Of a stretch of 64,000 nt of DNA, positions 54,794-64,000 are shown one piece after another. The DNA is from Glutamicibacter ardleyensis. Its GTDB lineage: Bacteria; Actinomycetota; Actinomycetes; Actinomycetales; Micrococcaceae. The first letter of the stretch is position 1, and the number at the start of each line of letters is the position of its first letter. Under the pieces are notes generated by a model. That model did no database searches. It saw only the letters and a list, made by a program, of their open reading frames with translations, and was not told where the DNA came from. Position numbers and translations under genes: made by a program. Location: NCBI RefSeq assembly GCF_014644555.1, contig NZ_BMKX01000001.1, forward strand, positions 186,001-250,000. Reading direction: 5' to 3'.

Positions 54794-55169
54794 CGAGAAC
54801 CGGTCAACAGGCGCGGGCCGTGGAAGTTTAGCAGTAGCACTGCAGGCTTTTACGGCCCGCGTTTTGTACGTGTGAGAAAGCACCGGCCAAGTCAGGATCT
54901 CGTATCCGAGTAACTGCCTTCGAGTAGTTTGGGAATTTTGGCTGGCTCACCTAGGTCCATCAGGTTGTTGGCAACCTAGGGAAACGCGCGGACTTGGACG
55001 TCAGCGCTGAATCCTTGAAGCTACAGAATAGTTCTTTACGCTACCTACGCCGAGCTCGTCATAGCAGTGACCCGCCACTTCGTTAATTGAAGCGACGGGT
55101 CATTGGAGTACAACTAGATAATCTGAACCTTGGCATGTGAACTGGCCAGATGGGGTGCGCTAACTCCGC
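54794..55169. other. Intergenic region after hutU with several inverted repeats
   Basis: It holds the hutU terminator, a CCTAGGT/ACCTAGG inverted repeat near 54950-54980, and a TGACCCG...CGGGTCA hairpin (55068-55103) that pairs fully, with G-U pairs, on the minus strand and probably ends the small leftward gene. No coding region is seen. Confidence 0.45.
54813..54860 (+). terminator. Terminator after hutU
   Basis: 9-bp arms GCGGGCCGT and ACGGCCCGC, with an inner GCAGT-AGC-ACTGC stem, followed by GTTTTG. Confidence 0.82.
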
Positions 55170-55421
55170 TTAGGAACCAGCATTGGTGCCACCATTAAAA
55201 TGATCTAGTCGGCTGGGTCCTGCAATCATTCGGAATACACCCCAGCACATGAGCATTGTTCCCCAGGCAACGATGATCCATAAAGGATTCATACTAGGGG
55301 CCACTCCCATAGGCACCCAAAATATGGCTACCGAGAACATGATCGCGAACAGGGCCCCACCTGCGGCTAATCCCAAGCCTAAGTGGGTATTGAGTTGAGA
55401 CGCTCCGTGAATCGTTGGCAT
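55170..55421 (-). CDS. Small two-helix membrane protein, unknown
   Basis: 83 aa from ATG 55421 (MPTIHGASQL), chosen for GGAG 7 nt upstream; the frame continues to 55628 without a ribosome binding site. Two membrane helices (GLGLAAGGALFAIMFSVAIFW and LWIIVAWGTMLMCWGVFRMI) joined by a short loop, with a hydrophilic tail. I do not recognise it. It lies between hutU and the decarboxylase, on the decarboxylase strand. Confidence 0.6.
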   Translation of the reverse strand: MPTIHGASQLNTHLGLGLAAGGALFAIMFSVAIFWVPMGVAPSMNPLWIIVAWGTMLMCWGVFRMIAGPSRLDHFNGGTNAGS

Positions 55422-55845
55422 GGCGTCACTCCATTTCTGCCCGGGAATCCCGGGATAGAATCGGCTTTCTTCCATTGAACTGACGGCAATGAAACTTGTC
55501 CGCCAGTAAAGCGAAGTGGACTGTTGTCTATTCGCCTGTGCTTTTGCGTGATTCCATATTCTGGTCCCTTCCAGAAGACTTTTCGCCCAGTAGCCGGCTA
55601 GAGCAACAATGCTCTCGCCTATAGCCACTACTTCTCACCATACGCCGGAATTACACTCATGGCGCAGCTTCATACCAAACATTCAGGGGACGGGAAATAA
55701 CCTCTGCGACCGGTTGCTCTCAGCCACCGGCGCTATCTAATTTGCCGCGCAGATTCCTACAAGCTCGCGGGCTGATTAGGAACGTGCCAACAGGAAATGA
55801 TGTGACCAGTGTAGGAGCCTGCAAGCAGACTCCTACACTGAAGAC
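55422..55845. other. Intergenic region upstream of small membrane protein
   Basis: Nothing is supported except the decarboxylase terminator at its right end (55808-55839) and the untranslated in-frame extension of the small gene. Confidence 0.4.
55808..55839 (-). terminator. Terminator after decarboxylase gene
   Basis: Perfect 10-bp arms AGTGTAGGAG and CTCCTACACT with a 12-nt loop, 7 bases beyond the stop codon. Confidence 0.75.
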
Positions 55846-58602
55846 CTATAGTCGCTTTGCGGCTACACTGGCCAACGCTTCGGAAGTGAAGACCTGGTAT
55901 CCGAAGTCACCGTGGTATCCGTGAATCTCGCGAGTATCCAGAACATCCATGTAGTCAAGAATTTCAGTTGAGACTACCTGACCCGGAACCAGCACGGGGA
56001 AGCCTGGCGGGTATGGTGTCACGAAGGCAGCAGAAACTATTTGTTCCCCACTTTGAATTCGTTGACGGATCTCAGGTGAAAACATGAAGTGCGTGGCCGG
56101 GTCTTGGTACGTCAGGTAGTAGGCCGAACGCATATCACCACTTCCACCGCCGCCACTAAATTCGTCGGCGAAATAGCTGAAGTCAGGCATCGGCACTTCA
56201 GTTGCAGGAACCTTCTTGCCGTCACCCATGGCACGCCCATCGAGGCGGCGCTCGTGCTCCAGCTCCTCGGCGATCTTCACTAACACTTCAATCAAGTGCG
56301 CAACTGCCGAACGATTGGTACCAATGTTTGTCATCAGTAGCACCGAGGTACGGCTGGTCTTATTCACCTGAATTGAGTGACCATCCATCAGGTAGGTGTG
56401 CTTAAAGGTGTCTCCGTCGACTCCAGTGCGACTGATGTCTAAGGTCAGTCGTGACGGGTCGACAACAAACTCGTCTTCGGCCCATGACCGGTCCCAAACT
56501 TCCAGCCCGTCGCGTACCGGACTAGCGGTATCACTGCACCGATATTCACCAGGGATTAGCTCTTGAGTATCAAGCACACGGAAGTATTTGCGCAATAGTT
56601 TATTGCGTGTCATCGCTCGGACGATTGACTGCGCCAAATCGACCTGTCGCTGCACCAGCGCGTAACCCTCAAGTTCTGCCTGACGTCTTCCAATATCCAA
56701 AGACGCGAGGATCTGATAGTTCGGGGACGTAGAGGTGTGAGTCATATAGGCTTCGCGGAACGTATTTCGGTTACGCTCGGCAAAATCCTGATCATGAATA
56801 TGAATCATCGACCCCTGGCGCAATGAGGTCAGGGTCTTATGCGTCGACTGCGTCGAATAAACTCGCAACCGAGTTTTTGCAGGGTCAGCCAGCAGGCGCG
56901 TTTTTATCCAAGCATCGTCATTGGACGGATCATCCAGGGTTCCGGGTTCGGGCAATGCTGCCTGTTGAGCGGCAAAACGCTCGCGGTAGTCTTTGGTCTC
57001 GAATGTGGTTCGGATTCGCTCGGCCGCGGCCATACCTGTGCGCTGACGATAAATCGGATGGAAACCAGCAAAAGCGAACCATGCCTCGTCCCAAAGGAAA
57101 ACTAAGTCAGGCTTGATTGCCAAGCACTCTTCCATGACACGACGTGGATCATAAATAATTCCGTCAAAGGTGCAGTTAGTCAGCGTCAACATTTTGACCT
57201 TGTGCAACAAACCTTCACGACGCAGCTGCAGCAGGCGACCCTTGATCTCCTCCAGAGATACTGCCCCATACATCGAGTATTCGTTCAGCGGGTAGGCCTC
57301 TAGATAACTGACATTTGCCCCGGCCAGCACCAGCGAATAGTGGTGCGACTTATGGCAGTTTCGGTCAACAAGCACAATATCGCCTGGAGCCAGAATTGAC
57401 TGGTGGACGATCTTGTTTGCGGTAGAGGTGCCGTTCGTAACGAAATAGGTCCGGTGGCTGTTGAACGCGCGAGCCGCTAGTTCATGAGCTTCCTTGATGG
57501 AGCTCTGCGGATCAAGTAGCGAATCTAGACCACCAGAGGTGGCCGAGGTTTCAGCCAGCAAAAGGTTTTTCCCGTAAAAATCTACGAGGTCGCGTGCCCA
57601 CGGGGAATTTTGCACTGAGCCCGCACGCGAAATCGGCATCGCGTGGAATACTCCGCCTGGACGTTTGGCATAAGCCTGCAAGGCGTGGAAGAAAGGAGTG
57701 TTGTACCGTTCCAAAACTTCGGCGATCAATGACAGGTGTAGATCCATGCCATCGTTGCGGGAGAAGATGCGCTTGAAGCGTCCGGTAATCTCGTGCGCAA
57801 TAGATTCCAGCGCGACCCCGGCGATGAGGTACACGGGGATCTCAGGACGGAGCAGATCTATGATCGCTTCCAGATCCAAAATCCGGTCGATTTGTCGCAT
57901 CGTTTTGAAACGTCCGGCGGTATGCCGGGAGACGTACTTGCCTAATGTGGCGCTCAAGCGCCGGCGAGTTTCCAATTCAAAGCGGGCGGTGAGCACGACC
58001 GCTTGAATTGTCGGATTAATGACGATCGCAGTCAGCGCATCTTCGACGCTAGGGACTACGACAAAACTGTAGACGAAGGAATCGGTTCGTTGGCGTTGTT
58101 CCAGCATCTCTGCTTTGAACCGTTCAATCTCGTCCGCCGGCCCATTGTCTACGAGCAGTATTTCAACCTTGGGGGTAATTTTCCGCTGACTGCCGCGGGT
58201 CTCATTACCGCGTAACTCGTCGCTCTGCGCGGCGGCTTCGCTTTCCTCGGCGTCAATATCGTGGCCTTCGCCATCAATGTATTGCGTCTGGGTGCGGAAA
58301 GACTGATTTGCCTGGTACACCTTGCTCAAGGCATCACGAAAGTGGCCTTCGTTCATCAGGGTTTCAACTTCGTTAAAGTAATCGATTCCCGGTGAGGCCC
58401 AGTATGGTTCGATAGCCGAAAGTAGGCTCAGTAGTTGCCTTGCGTCGTGCTCGTGCTGCTCCCCGGCAACCTTGTCGTCGAGGCCTCGAATGATCTCACC
58501 CAGGACATATCCGAGGTGCTCCCAAGCATCTTTGCGCTTTCGCCAAGCGCTTTCTGGTGTCGCTGTTACTTGTTTTTTCATTGTGGTCAACCTTGCGCTC
58601 AC
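55846..58602 (-). CDS. Orn/Lys/Arg decarboxylase-type PLP enzyme
   Basis: 918 aa from GTG 58602 with AAGGA upstream. The N-terminal 300 residues include a response-regulator-like wing domain (VEILLVDNGPADEIERF). The group III PLP decarboxylase core spans about 320-720 with TNGTSTANKIVHQSIL, VFLWDEAWFAFAGFHPIY and the PLP lysine near residue 591 (STQSTHKTLTSLRQGS); a C-terminal domain follows. The family makes cadaverine, putrescine or agmatine, often against acid. Longer than typical E. coli inducible enzymes (about 710-755 aa) because of an extended acidic N-terminal region. Specificity is undetermined. It lies between hutU and hutH on the opposite strand. Confidence 0.9.
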   Translation of the reverse strand: MSARLTTMKKQVTATPESAWRKRKDAWEHLGYVLGEIIRGLDDKVAGEQHEHDARQLLSLLSAIEPYWASPGIDYFNEVETLMNEGHFRDALSKVYQANQSFRTQTQYIDGEGHDIDAEESEAAAQSDELRGNETRGSQRKITPKVEILLVDNGPADEIERFKAEMLEQRQRTDSFVYSFVVVPSVEDALTAIVINPTIQAVVLTARFELETRRRLSATLGKYVSRHTAGRFKTMRQIDRILDLEAIIDLLRPEIPVYLIAGVALESIAHEITGRFKRIFSRNDGMDLHLSLIAEVLERYNTPFFHALQAYAKRPGGVFHAMPISRAGSVQNSPWARDLVDFYGKNLLLAETSATSGGLDSLLDPQSSIKEAHELAARAFNSHRTYFVTNGTSTANKIVHQSILAPGDIVLVDRNCHKSHHYSLVLAGANVSYLEAYPLNEYSMYGAVSLEEIKGRLLQLRREGLLHKVKMLTLTNCTFDGIIYDPRRVMEECLAIKPDLVFLWDEAWFAFAGFHPIYRQRTGMAAAERIRTTFETKDYRERFAAQQAALPEPGTLDDPSNDDAWIKTRLLADPAKTRLRVYSTQSTHKTLTSLRQGSMIHIHDQDFAERNRNTFREAYMTHTSTSPNYQILASLDIGRRQAELEGYALVQRQVDLAQSIVRAMTRNKLLRKYFRVLDTQELIPGEYRCSDTASPVRDGLEVWDRSWAEDEFVVDPSRLTLDISRTGVDGDTFKHTYLMDGHSIQVNKTSRTSVLLMTNIGTNRSAVAHLIEVLVKIAEELEHERRLDGRAMGDGKKVPATEVPMPDFSYFADEFSGGGGSGDMRSAYYLTYQDPATHFMFSPEIRQRIQSGEQIVSAAFVTPYPPGFPVLVPGQVVSTEILDYMDVLDTREIHGYHGDFGYQVFTSEALASVAAKRL

Positions 58603-58969
58603 GGTTGCCGGTCCTTCGCTCGTTCTTCAATGTTTTGATAACCGATGTGTTGTCAAAACCGTGCCACGTCGTTGTGGCTTGGTCTCCAGAGCCTACGTCA
58701 GTCTCCACAGAATTCTGGTATTCGTGAAGACAATTTACCAATTTCACGTAACGATGGGAAGCAAGTTCATTGATACAAAGAAATATACGAGATGCGACAT
58801 TTAATTAGTGACTTTCCGATGAATTCTTCCGAAATATACAAAACTAACTAACCACTTCACGCGCTGTCCGAAATAACAGACAGATTAGGGTGAAGCAAAC
58901 GAAATACACGCTGATTCTGGCGAAGAATGGACGTTAGAGACAGCTTCACTTACGAACGGAACACCTTTC
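58603..58969. other. AT-rich divergent region, decarboxylase / hutH
   Basis: Promoters of both genes must lie here. CCGAAATA occurs twice in direct orientation (58829-58836 and 58868-58875) ahead of hutH, and CTGTC/GACAG (58864-58868, 58879-58883) is an inverted pair overlapping the second copy. No coding region is supported. Confidence 0.4.
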
Positions 58970-60514
58970 ATGAATACCTCACCTACGTCGGTAACTCTTC
59001 ATCTGACCAATACGACGGCACAGGACGTCCTACGCGTTGCTCGCCATGATATTCAGGTTGATATCTCAGCTGAAGTGAGCGAGAAATTAGCCGAAGTCCG
59101 CACACATATTGATGCGCTGGCAGCTTCTGAAACTCCGGTTTATGGTATTTCCACTGGTTTTGGTGCTTTAGCTACACGTCATATCGCTCCGGCAGACCGC
59201 GCCAAGTTACAACGTTCGCTGATCCGCTCGCATGCTGCTGGCATGGGCACCCCCGTAGAACGCGAAGTTGTCCGCGCACTAATGTTCCTCCGCGCGAAGA
59301 CGCTGGCCAGTGGACGCACCGGGGTCCGCCCGGTCGTGCTCGAAACCATGGTCGCCTTGTTAAACGCGGGGATCACACCCGTCGTGCGCGAATATGGTTC
59401 GCTTGGCTGCTCCGGTGACCTCGCACCACTTTCGCATTGCGCGTTAGTTCTGATGGGAGAGGGCGAAGCTACGGACAAGCACGGAGTAAACCGCCCAGTT
59501 CCCGAGCTACTTGCAGAGGCTGGAATCACCCCCTTAGAGCTGGCGGAAAAGGAGGGTCTTGCGCTGGTTAACGGAACCGATGGCATGCTGGGCATGCTCT
59601 TGATGGCGTTGGCTGACCTTGATGATCTAGCCGATATTGCTGATGTTAGTGCAGCCATGAGCGTCGAAGCCCAATTCGGTACGGATCAAGTATTCCGCCC
59701 TGAACTTCATGAACCACTGCGTCCGCATCCAGGCCAGGCGCTCAGCGCGGCCAACATGTTCGGCGCGCTTCAGGGTTCACAGGTTGTGGCTTCGCACCGC
59801 GAAGGTGATGGCCGAGTCCAGGATGCGTATTCATTACGTTGTTCCCCGCAGGTCACCGGCGCTGTGCGAGACACCATCACCCATGCGCGGATGGTGGCGA
59901 CCCGCGAGCTAGCTGCTGCAATCGACAACCCCGTAGTACTTCCTTCCGGGGAGGTCTCTTCCAACGGAAACTTCCACGGGGCACCGGTCGCCTACGTCTT
60001 GGATTTCTTGGCAATTGCCGTGGCAGACCTTGGCTCTATTGCCGAACGACGCACCGACCGCATGCTTGACCCAGCACGTTCACGAGATCTTCCTGCCTTC
60101 CTTGCCGATGATCCTGGAGTGGACTCCGGAATGATGATCGCGCAGTACACACAGGCCGGCCTAGTGGCAGAAAATAAGCGTCTGGCTGTACCTGCCAGCG
60201 TTGATTCCATTCCCTCCTCGGCAATGCAGGAAGATCATGTGTCCCTCGGGTGGCATGCAGCACGCAAGCTACGCACCGCGGTGGATAACCTGCGCCGCGT
60301 ATTGACTATCGAATTAGTCGTTGCTTCCCGCGCCTTAGACCTGCGAAAGCCACTCACTCCGGCACCGATCACAGGTGCCGTCCACGAGGTAATCCGCAGC
60401 AAAGTAGCCGGCCCTGGCGAGGACCGTTTCCTCTCCGCTGAGCTGGAGGCAGCCTACGAACTGCTGGCCGACGGGACCGTAATTTCGGCGTTACATCACG
60501 CGCAGGGCAAGTAG
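58970..60514 (+). CDS. hutH: Histidine ammonia-lyase
   Basis: 514 aa. The MIO prosthetic group forms from Cys147-Ser148-Gly149 in GSLGCSGDLAPLSH; the first residue is Cys where many proteobacterial enzymes have Ala. Other active-site regions are present: VYGISTGFGALATRHI, RSHAAGMG, LVNGTDGMLGM, QDAYSLRCSPQV, and SSNGNFHG. It removes ammonia from histidine to give urocanate, the substrate of hutU. It is separated from hutU by 4.2 kb and has its own promoter region and a strong terminator. Confidence 0.96.
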   Translation: MNTSPTSVTLHLTNTTAQDVLRVARHDIQVDISAEVSEKLAEVRTHIDALAASETPVYGISTGFGALATRHIAPADRAKLQRSLIRSHAAGMGTPVEREVVRALMFLRAKTLASGRTGVRPVVLETMVALLNAGITPVVREYGSLGCSGDLAPLSHCALVLMGEGEATDKHGVNRPVPELLAEAGITPLELAEKEGLALVNGTDGMLGMLLMALADLDDLADIADVSAAMSVEAQFGTDQVFRPELHEPLRPHPGQALSAANMFGALQGSQVVASHREGDGRVQDAYSLRCSPQVTGAVRDTITHARMVATRELAAAIDNPVVLPSGEVSSNGNFHGAPVAYVLDFLAIAVADLGSIAERRTDRMLDPARSRDLPAFLADDPGVDSGMMIAQYTQAGLVAENKRLAVPASVDSIPSSAMQEDHVSLGWHAARKLRTAVDNLRRVLTIELVVASRALDLRKPLTPAPITGAVHEVIRSKVAGPGEDRFLSAELEAAYELLADGTVISALHHAQGK

Positions 60515-60520
60515 TTCACA

Positions 60521-60564
60521 GAAGGTTTGCCGTGCTAAGTAGTATGCTGGCACGGCAAACCTTC
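60521..60564 (+). terminator. Terminator after hutH, overlapping panD promoter region
   Basis: Perfect 15-bp arms GAAGGTTTGCCGTGC (60521-60535) and GCACGGCAAACCTTC (60550-60564). The 14-nt loop contains TATGCT (60543-60548), a possible panD -10 box. Confidence 0.85.
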
Positions 60565-60586
60565 TTGAAGATTGGGAACTCGTTCC

Positions 60587-61009
60587 ATGCAACGCACCAT
60601 GTTTAAGTCCAAAATCCACCGCGCAACCGTCACCCAGGCCGACTTGCACTACGTTGGCTCCATTACGATCGATTCAGATCTGTTGGCAGCCTCCGACATC
60701 TTGCCAGGTGAGCTTGTCAGCATTGTGGACGTTACCAATGGTGCACGGTTGGAAACCTACACCATTGCTGGTGAGCCTGGCAGCGGTGTCATCGGCATCA
60801 ACGGCGCGGCCGCGCACCTGGTGCACCCCGGAGATTTGGTGATCATCATCAGTTACGCGCAGATGCAAGACGCTGAAGCCCGGGACTACGTGCCAAGCGT
60901 GGTCCATGTTGATGAAGAAAATAGAATGATCCATCTCGGTGATGATCCCGCCGAAGCTGTCGCCGCGGGAGTCCATACCCCGCCCTTCGCACAGCTTCGT
61001 AATAGCTAA
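60587..61009 (+). CDS. panD: Aspartate 1-decarboxylase precursor
   Basis: 140 aa from ATG 60587 ([20 protein letters not shown]). Numbered from this start, the self-cleavage pair is Gly24-Ser25 (HYVGSIT), exactly as in characterised PanD, which fixes the start. Ser25 becomes the pyruvoyl cofactor. [10 protein letters not shown] and [13 protein letters not shown] are conserved. It makes beta-alanine for pantothenate and coenzyme A. No pantothenate genes adjoin it. Its stop overlaps the stop of the convergent UvrA-like gene by 4 bp. Confidence 0.95.
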   Translation: MQRTMFKSKIHRATVTQADLHYVGSITIDSDLLAASDILPGELVSIVDVTNGARLETYTIAGEPGSGVIGINGAAAHLVHPGDLVIIISYAQMQDAEARDYVPSVVHVDEENRMIHLGDDPAEAVAAGVHTPPFAQLRNS

Positions 61010-63474
61010 TTATTTTGTTCTCCGGCCAGCCGACGCGCAAGAAATTCCGCGGTTCGGCTGGCCGGATTTTTCGCGACCTGCTGCGGGGTTCCCGTAGCGA
61101 CAATTTGGCCGCCACCATCTCCGCCGGCTGGACCCAAATCGATCACCCAGTCGCTGGCTGCCACCACATCCATATGATGTTCCACCACTATCACCGTATT
61201 TCCTTGATCTACGAGTTGGTGTAGCTGAGCGACCAATAGCTGAACATCTGCTGGGTGCAGTCCGGTGGTTGGCTCGTCGAGCAGATACAGCGTGTGGCCA
61301 CGTCGTTGGCGTTGTAACTCGGTAGCCAGTTTGATGCGCTGCGCCTCGCCACCGGACATCTCTGTAGCTGGCTGTCCAAGTTTCAGATATCCCAACCCAA
61401 CCTCACGCAGGGTCGCTAGTGCCCGGGCCGCAGCCGGTATTTCAGCTAAGAATTCTTCTGCTTGAGTCACGCTCAATTCAAGAATTTCAGCAATGTTCTT
61501 TCCTTGATACTCCACTTCCAAGGTCTGTTCGTTGTAACGAGTACCGTGGCACCGCGGACAAGGGCCGTAGGTTCCGGGCAAGAAAAGTAGTTCAATTTCC
61601 AGGAATCCTTCGCCCAAACAATTCTCGCAGCGTCCGCCGGTTACGTTGAAGGAGAAGCGTCCGGCACCGTAGCCACGCTTGTGAGCTAAGGGTTGCTCTG
61701 CAAAGGTCTTTCGAACCGCGTCGAAGAGTCCGGTATAGGTGGCCACATTTGAGCGCGGCGTACGTCCGATAGGTTTCTGGTCCATCAGCACCACACGGTT
61801 AATCTGGTCGGCACCATGCACTTGGCTAATTACCGCTCGCACCATCGAGTCTTCGGATTCCTCGGCCTCCCCCAGCGATTTCCCACCTGCGGCTTGGGCC
61901 AGTGCAACCGAAACAAGACTCGATTTTCCAGACCCAGAAACTCCTGTCACCGAGCTAAAGACTCCCAAGGGGAACTTCGCATCCACATTTTTCAGGTTAT
62001 GTAGCTTGACTCCATGCAGTTCCACCCAATCACTGGCGGTTCGTAGTTTCCGCGTTGGGGCAGGTTTAGGGGTCAGGAACTGACGCGTCACCGAGCTTTC
62101 TACCTGCGCAAGGCCGGAGACTTCTCCACTATAAAGTACCTGTCCTCCCCCACTACCTGCGCCGGGACCCACATCCACAATCCATTCGGCACGGGTCACC
62201 ACATCCATATTGTGTTCCACAACAAAGACGGTGTTCCCTTCGGCCTTTAGCGCATCAAGCACCTCGATCAGTGGTTGCACGTCTGCCGGATGCAGCCCGG
62301 CAGAGGGTTCGTCGAGCACGTAAATTACACCGAACAGGCCGGCGCGTAGTTGCGTGGCGATGCGAAGTCTTTGCATCTCCCCCGGCGATAGCGTTGGGGT
62401 GTTGCGGTCAAGGCTCAGATAACCTAGGCCAAGTTCCAGAAGCACCTGAATTCTGGCCAAAAGGTCGGTGCTAATTGTGCTGATGACATCGGCTTGCGCT
62501 TGGCCTTCGGAGTCTATGGCAAAGGGGCGCAACAACTGGGCTAAGGATTGCAATGAACGTGAGTTGAACTCGGCAATGTTCAAACCCGCAAAAAGTACCT
62601 TTAATGAGTCATTGCGAAATCCCGTTCCGCTGCACTGAACGCAGTCCTGTGAAATCATAAAGGCCAATGCTTTGGTTCGCAGGTTTTCGCTCTTGGAGGT
62701 GGCCACGGTATGGCGCACGTAGCGTTCGGCACTCCAAAAACGCCCCTTGTAGGGCTTGGCTACGCGGTCCCGCTCGGGTGTCACCTCAACCACCGGCTGT
62801 TCCTCGGTGAACAGTAACCAATCGCGAGTTTTCTTGCTGAGGTTCTCAAATGGCACATCGATGTCGTAGCCAAGATGCGTAGTGATGTCACGTAGATTTT
62901 TGCCTTGCCAGGCTCCTGGCCATGCGGCAATCGCGCCCTCGCGGATGCTCAAGGTCGGGTCAGGAACTAGCGAACGTTCGCTGACCGAATGCACTGTGCC
63001 AACACCGTGGCATTCGGGGCAAGCACCTACCGCCGTGTTCCGGGAGAATGAGTCCGATTCAAGTCTGCTGGCCCCGTCGGGATAGGTTCCGGCGCGAGAG
63101 AACAACATTCGCACCGAGTTAGATAGCGTGGTTAATGTACCCACGCTGGAGCGTGAACTAGCGGAACCTCGGCGTTGCTGTAAGGCCACGGCCGGCGGAA
63201 GCCCGGAAATAAACTCAACCTTTGGGCTGTGCCCCTGAGCGATCAGACGTCGTGCATAGGGTGCGACCGATTCGAGAAAACGCCTCTGGGATTCGGCAAA
63301 GATGGTGCCGAAAGCGAGCGAAGACTTGCCTGAACCCGAGACCCCGGTGAAAGCAACAATGGCATCGCGCGGGATGCGCACCTCAACATTGTCTAGATTG
63401 TTTTCGTTCGCCCCACGTACGTGAATAAATCCGTCGTGCTTTGCCGTGTTCAAGTGCTGTGCAATGCTCTCCAT
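61006..63474 (-). CDS. UvrA-like excinuclease subunit (short UvrA paralogue)
   Basis: 822 aa from ATG 63474 (GTG 63483 is also in frame); housekeeping UvrA is about 940-970. Two ABC ATPase units: Walker [11 protein letters not shown] near residue 45 and near 520, signatures SPGEMQRLR and SGGEAQRIK, and Walker [11 protein letters not shown] and [10 protein letters not shown]. Zinc motifs [18 protein letters not shown] and CENC...CPRC are present. The UvrB-binding insert is shortened, which places it with UvrA2-type proteins linked to DNA-damage or drug tolerance. It is monocistronic. Confidence 0.88.
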   Translation of the reverse strand: MESIAQHLNTAKHDGFIHVRGANENNLDNVEVRIPRDAIVAFTGVSGSGKSSLAFGTIFAESQRRFLESVAPYARRLIAQGHSPKVEFISGLPPAVALQQRRGSASSRSSVGTLTTLSNSVRMLFSRAGTYPDGASRLESDSFSRNTAVGACPECHGVGTVHSVSERSLVPDPTLSIREGAIAAWPGAWQGKNLRDITTHLGYDIDVPFENLSKKTRDWLLFTEEQPVVEVTPERDRVAKPYKGRFWSAERYVRHTVATSKSENLRTKALAFMISQDCVQCSGTGFRNDSLKVLFAGLNIAEFNSRSLQSLAQLLRPFAIDSEGQAQADVISTISTDLLARIQVLLELGLGYLSLDRNTPTLSPGEMQRLRIATQLRAGLFGVIYVLDEPSAGLHPADVQPLIEVLDALKAEGNTVFVVEHNMDVVTRAEWIVDVGPGAGSGGGQVLYSGEVSGLAQVESSVTRQFLTPKPAPTRKLRTASDWVELHGVKLHNLKNVDAKFPLGVFSSVTGVSGSGKSSLVSVALAQAAGGKSLGEAEESEDSMVRAVISQVHGADQINRVVLMDQKPIGRTPRSNVATYTGLFDAVRKTFAEQPLAHKRGYGAGRFSFNVTGGRCENCLGEGFLEIELLFLPGTYGPCPRCHGTRYNEQTLEVEYQGKNIAEILELSVTQAEEFLAEIPAAARALATLREVGLGYLKLGQPATEMSGGEAQRIKLATELQRQRRGHTLYLLDEPTTGLHPADVQLLVAQLHQLVDQGNTVIVVEHHMDVVAASDWVIDLGPAGGDGGGQIVATGTPQQVAKNPASRTAEFLARRLAGEQNN

Positions 63475-63588
63475 CTTTCCCACAGTACGCGCCGTGGGCG
63501 CTGCGGCTCAATTTCAACGACGCCGCTCAGGTATTCCCATGGTTTCGGCAACGCATAATTGATGGCACAAGTCCGCTCAGTCCTCATC

Positions 63589-63942
63589 CTAGCAATCTTC
63601 GTCCGGGCAGCCTTGCCATGTTTTAGAAAAGTATCCAACGATGTCCAGTCCGATGCCCAGCGGGTAGCTGTCAGCTACCGACTCGTGAACGCGCTGTGCG
63701 GATTCATTCAGCACCAAATGGAAAAACCGGCACACCGATTCGTAGTTCCACACTTCCATGGTCAGTTCTACAAGTTCGTGATGCGAGATTGAGTCTTGTG
63801 CCTTGATCCCGAGTTCTTCGGCAAATCCCGTCACGATGTCTAAGGTCAGCGGATGGTCCTTGCCGCAATCACACCACGACAATCCCTTGTCCGGCATAGT
63901 CCAAACATCGGGTTTGATATGTGGTTCCAGATTCATGTTCAT
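63589..63942 (-). CDS. Hypothetical protein, 117 aa
   Basis: A soluble small protein starting MNMNLEPHIKPDVWTMPD, with four cysteines in two clusters (WCDCGKDHPLT and WQGCPDEDC at the very end) that could bind metal. The middle is helical with histidines and acidic residues (ISHHELVELTMEVWNYESVCRFFHLVL). The start at 63942 has AGG about 8 nt upstream. I do not recognise the family. It is the last gene in the window on this strand; 63943-64000 shows no feature. Confidence 0.65.
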   Translation of the reverse strand: MNMNLEPHIKPDVWTMPDKGLSWCDCGKDHPLTLDIVTGFAEELGIKAQDSISHHELVELTMEVWNYESVCRFFHLVLNESAQRVHESVADSYPLGIGLDIVGYFSKTWQGCPDEDC

Positions 63943-64000
63943 AAATTTCGCCTAGCTACTTCCTCTTGGGATGTCTCAAGATATACAGAGCCACCGACAT

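Noticed and set aside
1-64000. CRISPR arrays, transposases, integrases, rRNA, replication origin
   Set aside because: No regularly spaced repeats, no DDE or recombinase motifs and no DnaA-box cluster were noticed on either strand.

Overview
The window looks like chromosomal DNA of a high-GC actinobacterium of the Micrococcaceae (Arthrobacter/Glutamicibacter-like). The grounds are a mycothione reductase, a DUF222-HNH (13E12-type) protein, a glyA-soxBDAG-purU operon and creatinine genes of the kind described in Arthrobacter, and a tRNA gene without an encoded CCA end. The assignment is inference, because no 16S or marker search was possible. Genes are densely packed, many with AAGGAG-type ribosome binding sites, and many units end in long GC-rich hairpins shared by convergent genes.

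Layout. 1-2.9 kb: an alcohol dehydrogenase cut by the window edge and a 3-hydroxyisobutyrate dehydrogenase, divergent from a LysR regulator. 3.0-5.05 kb: a DUF222-HNH nuclease gene bracketed by related 23-nt palindromes. 5.1-9.9 kb: an arsenic island (arsR, acr3, arsC, an ArsO-like flavoprotein with a cysteine-rich tail) followed by an orphan pstS. 9.9-20.2 kb: SulP transporter and MerR regulator, nhaA, an MHS-type MFS transporter, a CHY zinc finger protein, mycothione reductase, a universal stress protein, a secreted SGNH-like protein and an unknown gene.

20.3-35.6 kb is a nitrogen/one-carbon catabolic region. Creatininase and creatinase convert creatinine to creatine and then to sarcosine plus urea. 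Heterotetrameric sarcosine oxidase (SoxBDAG) makes glycine and a one-carbon unit on folate. GlyA converts glycine to serine and PurU hydrolyses formyl-folate. A BCCT carrier, an MHS carrier and GntR and IclR regulators lie among these genes. The creatininase and creatinase promoters have the same layout: -35, 17 nt, -10, then a TGCAAC-N3-GTTGCA operator at the expected transcription start.

35.6-50.8 kb holds a membrane-anchored unknown protein, a ferredoxin-type reductase, a second BCCT carrier, a signal-less subtilisin coupled to a small I9-like protein, an FMN reductase, tRNA-Ala(GGC), a VOC protein, a DHA1-type exporter, an exonuclease/phosphatase-family protein, an AlkB-like dioxygenase and a CbiX-like protein. 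It ends with a siroheme/nitrogen unit: a 59-aa protein, cobA, and uroporphyrinogen-III synthase fused to a winged helix. A GlnR-like box precedes this unit.

51.2-64 kb holds a PfkB sugar kinase, a histidine-utilisation region (IclR regulator, hutU, hutH) interrupted by a large PLP decarboxylase on the other strand, panD, a short UvrA paralogue and a hypothetical gene. I found no CRISPR array, transposase, integrase or rRNA. The most unusual signals are the shared creatinine operators, the palindromes around the HNH gene, the protease/I9-like pair, the Cys-rich ArsO-like tail, and the GlnR-like box before the siroheme unit.
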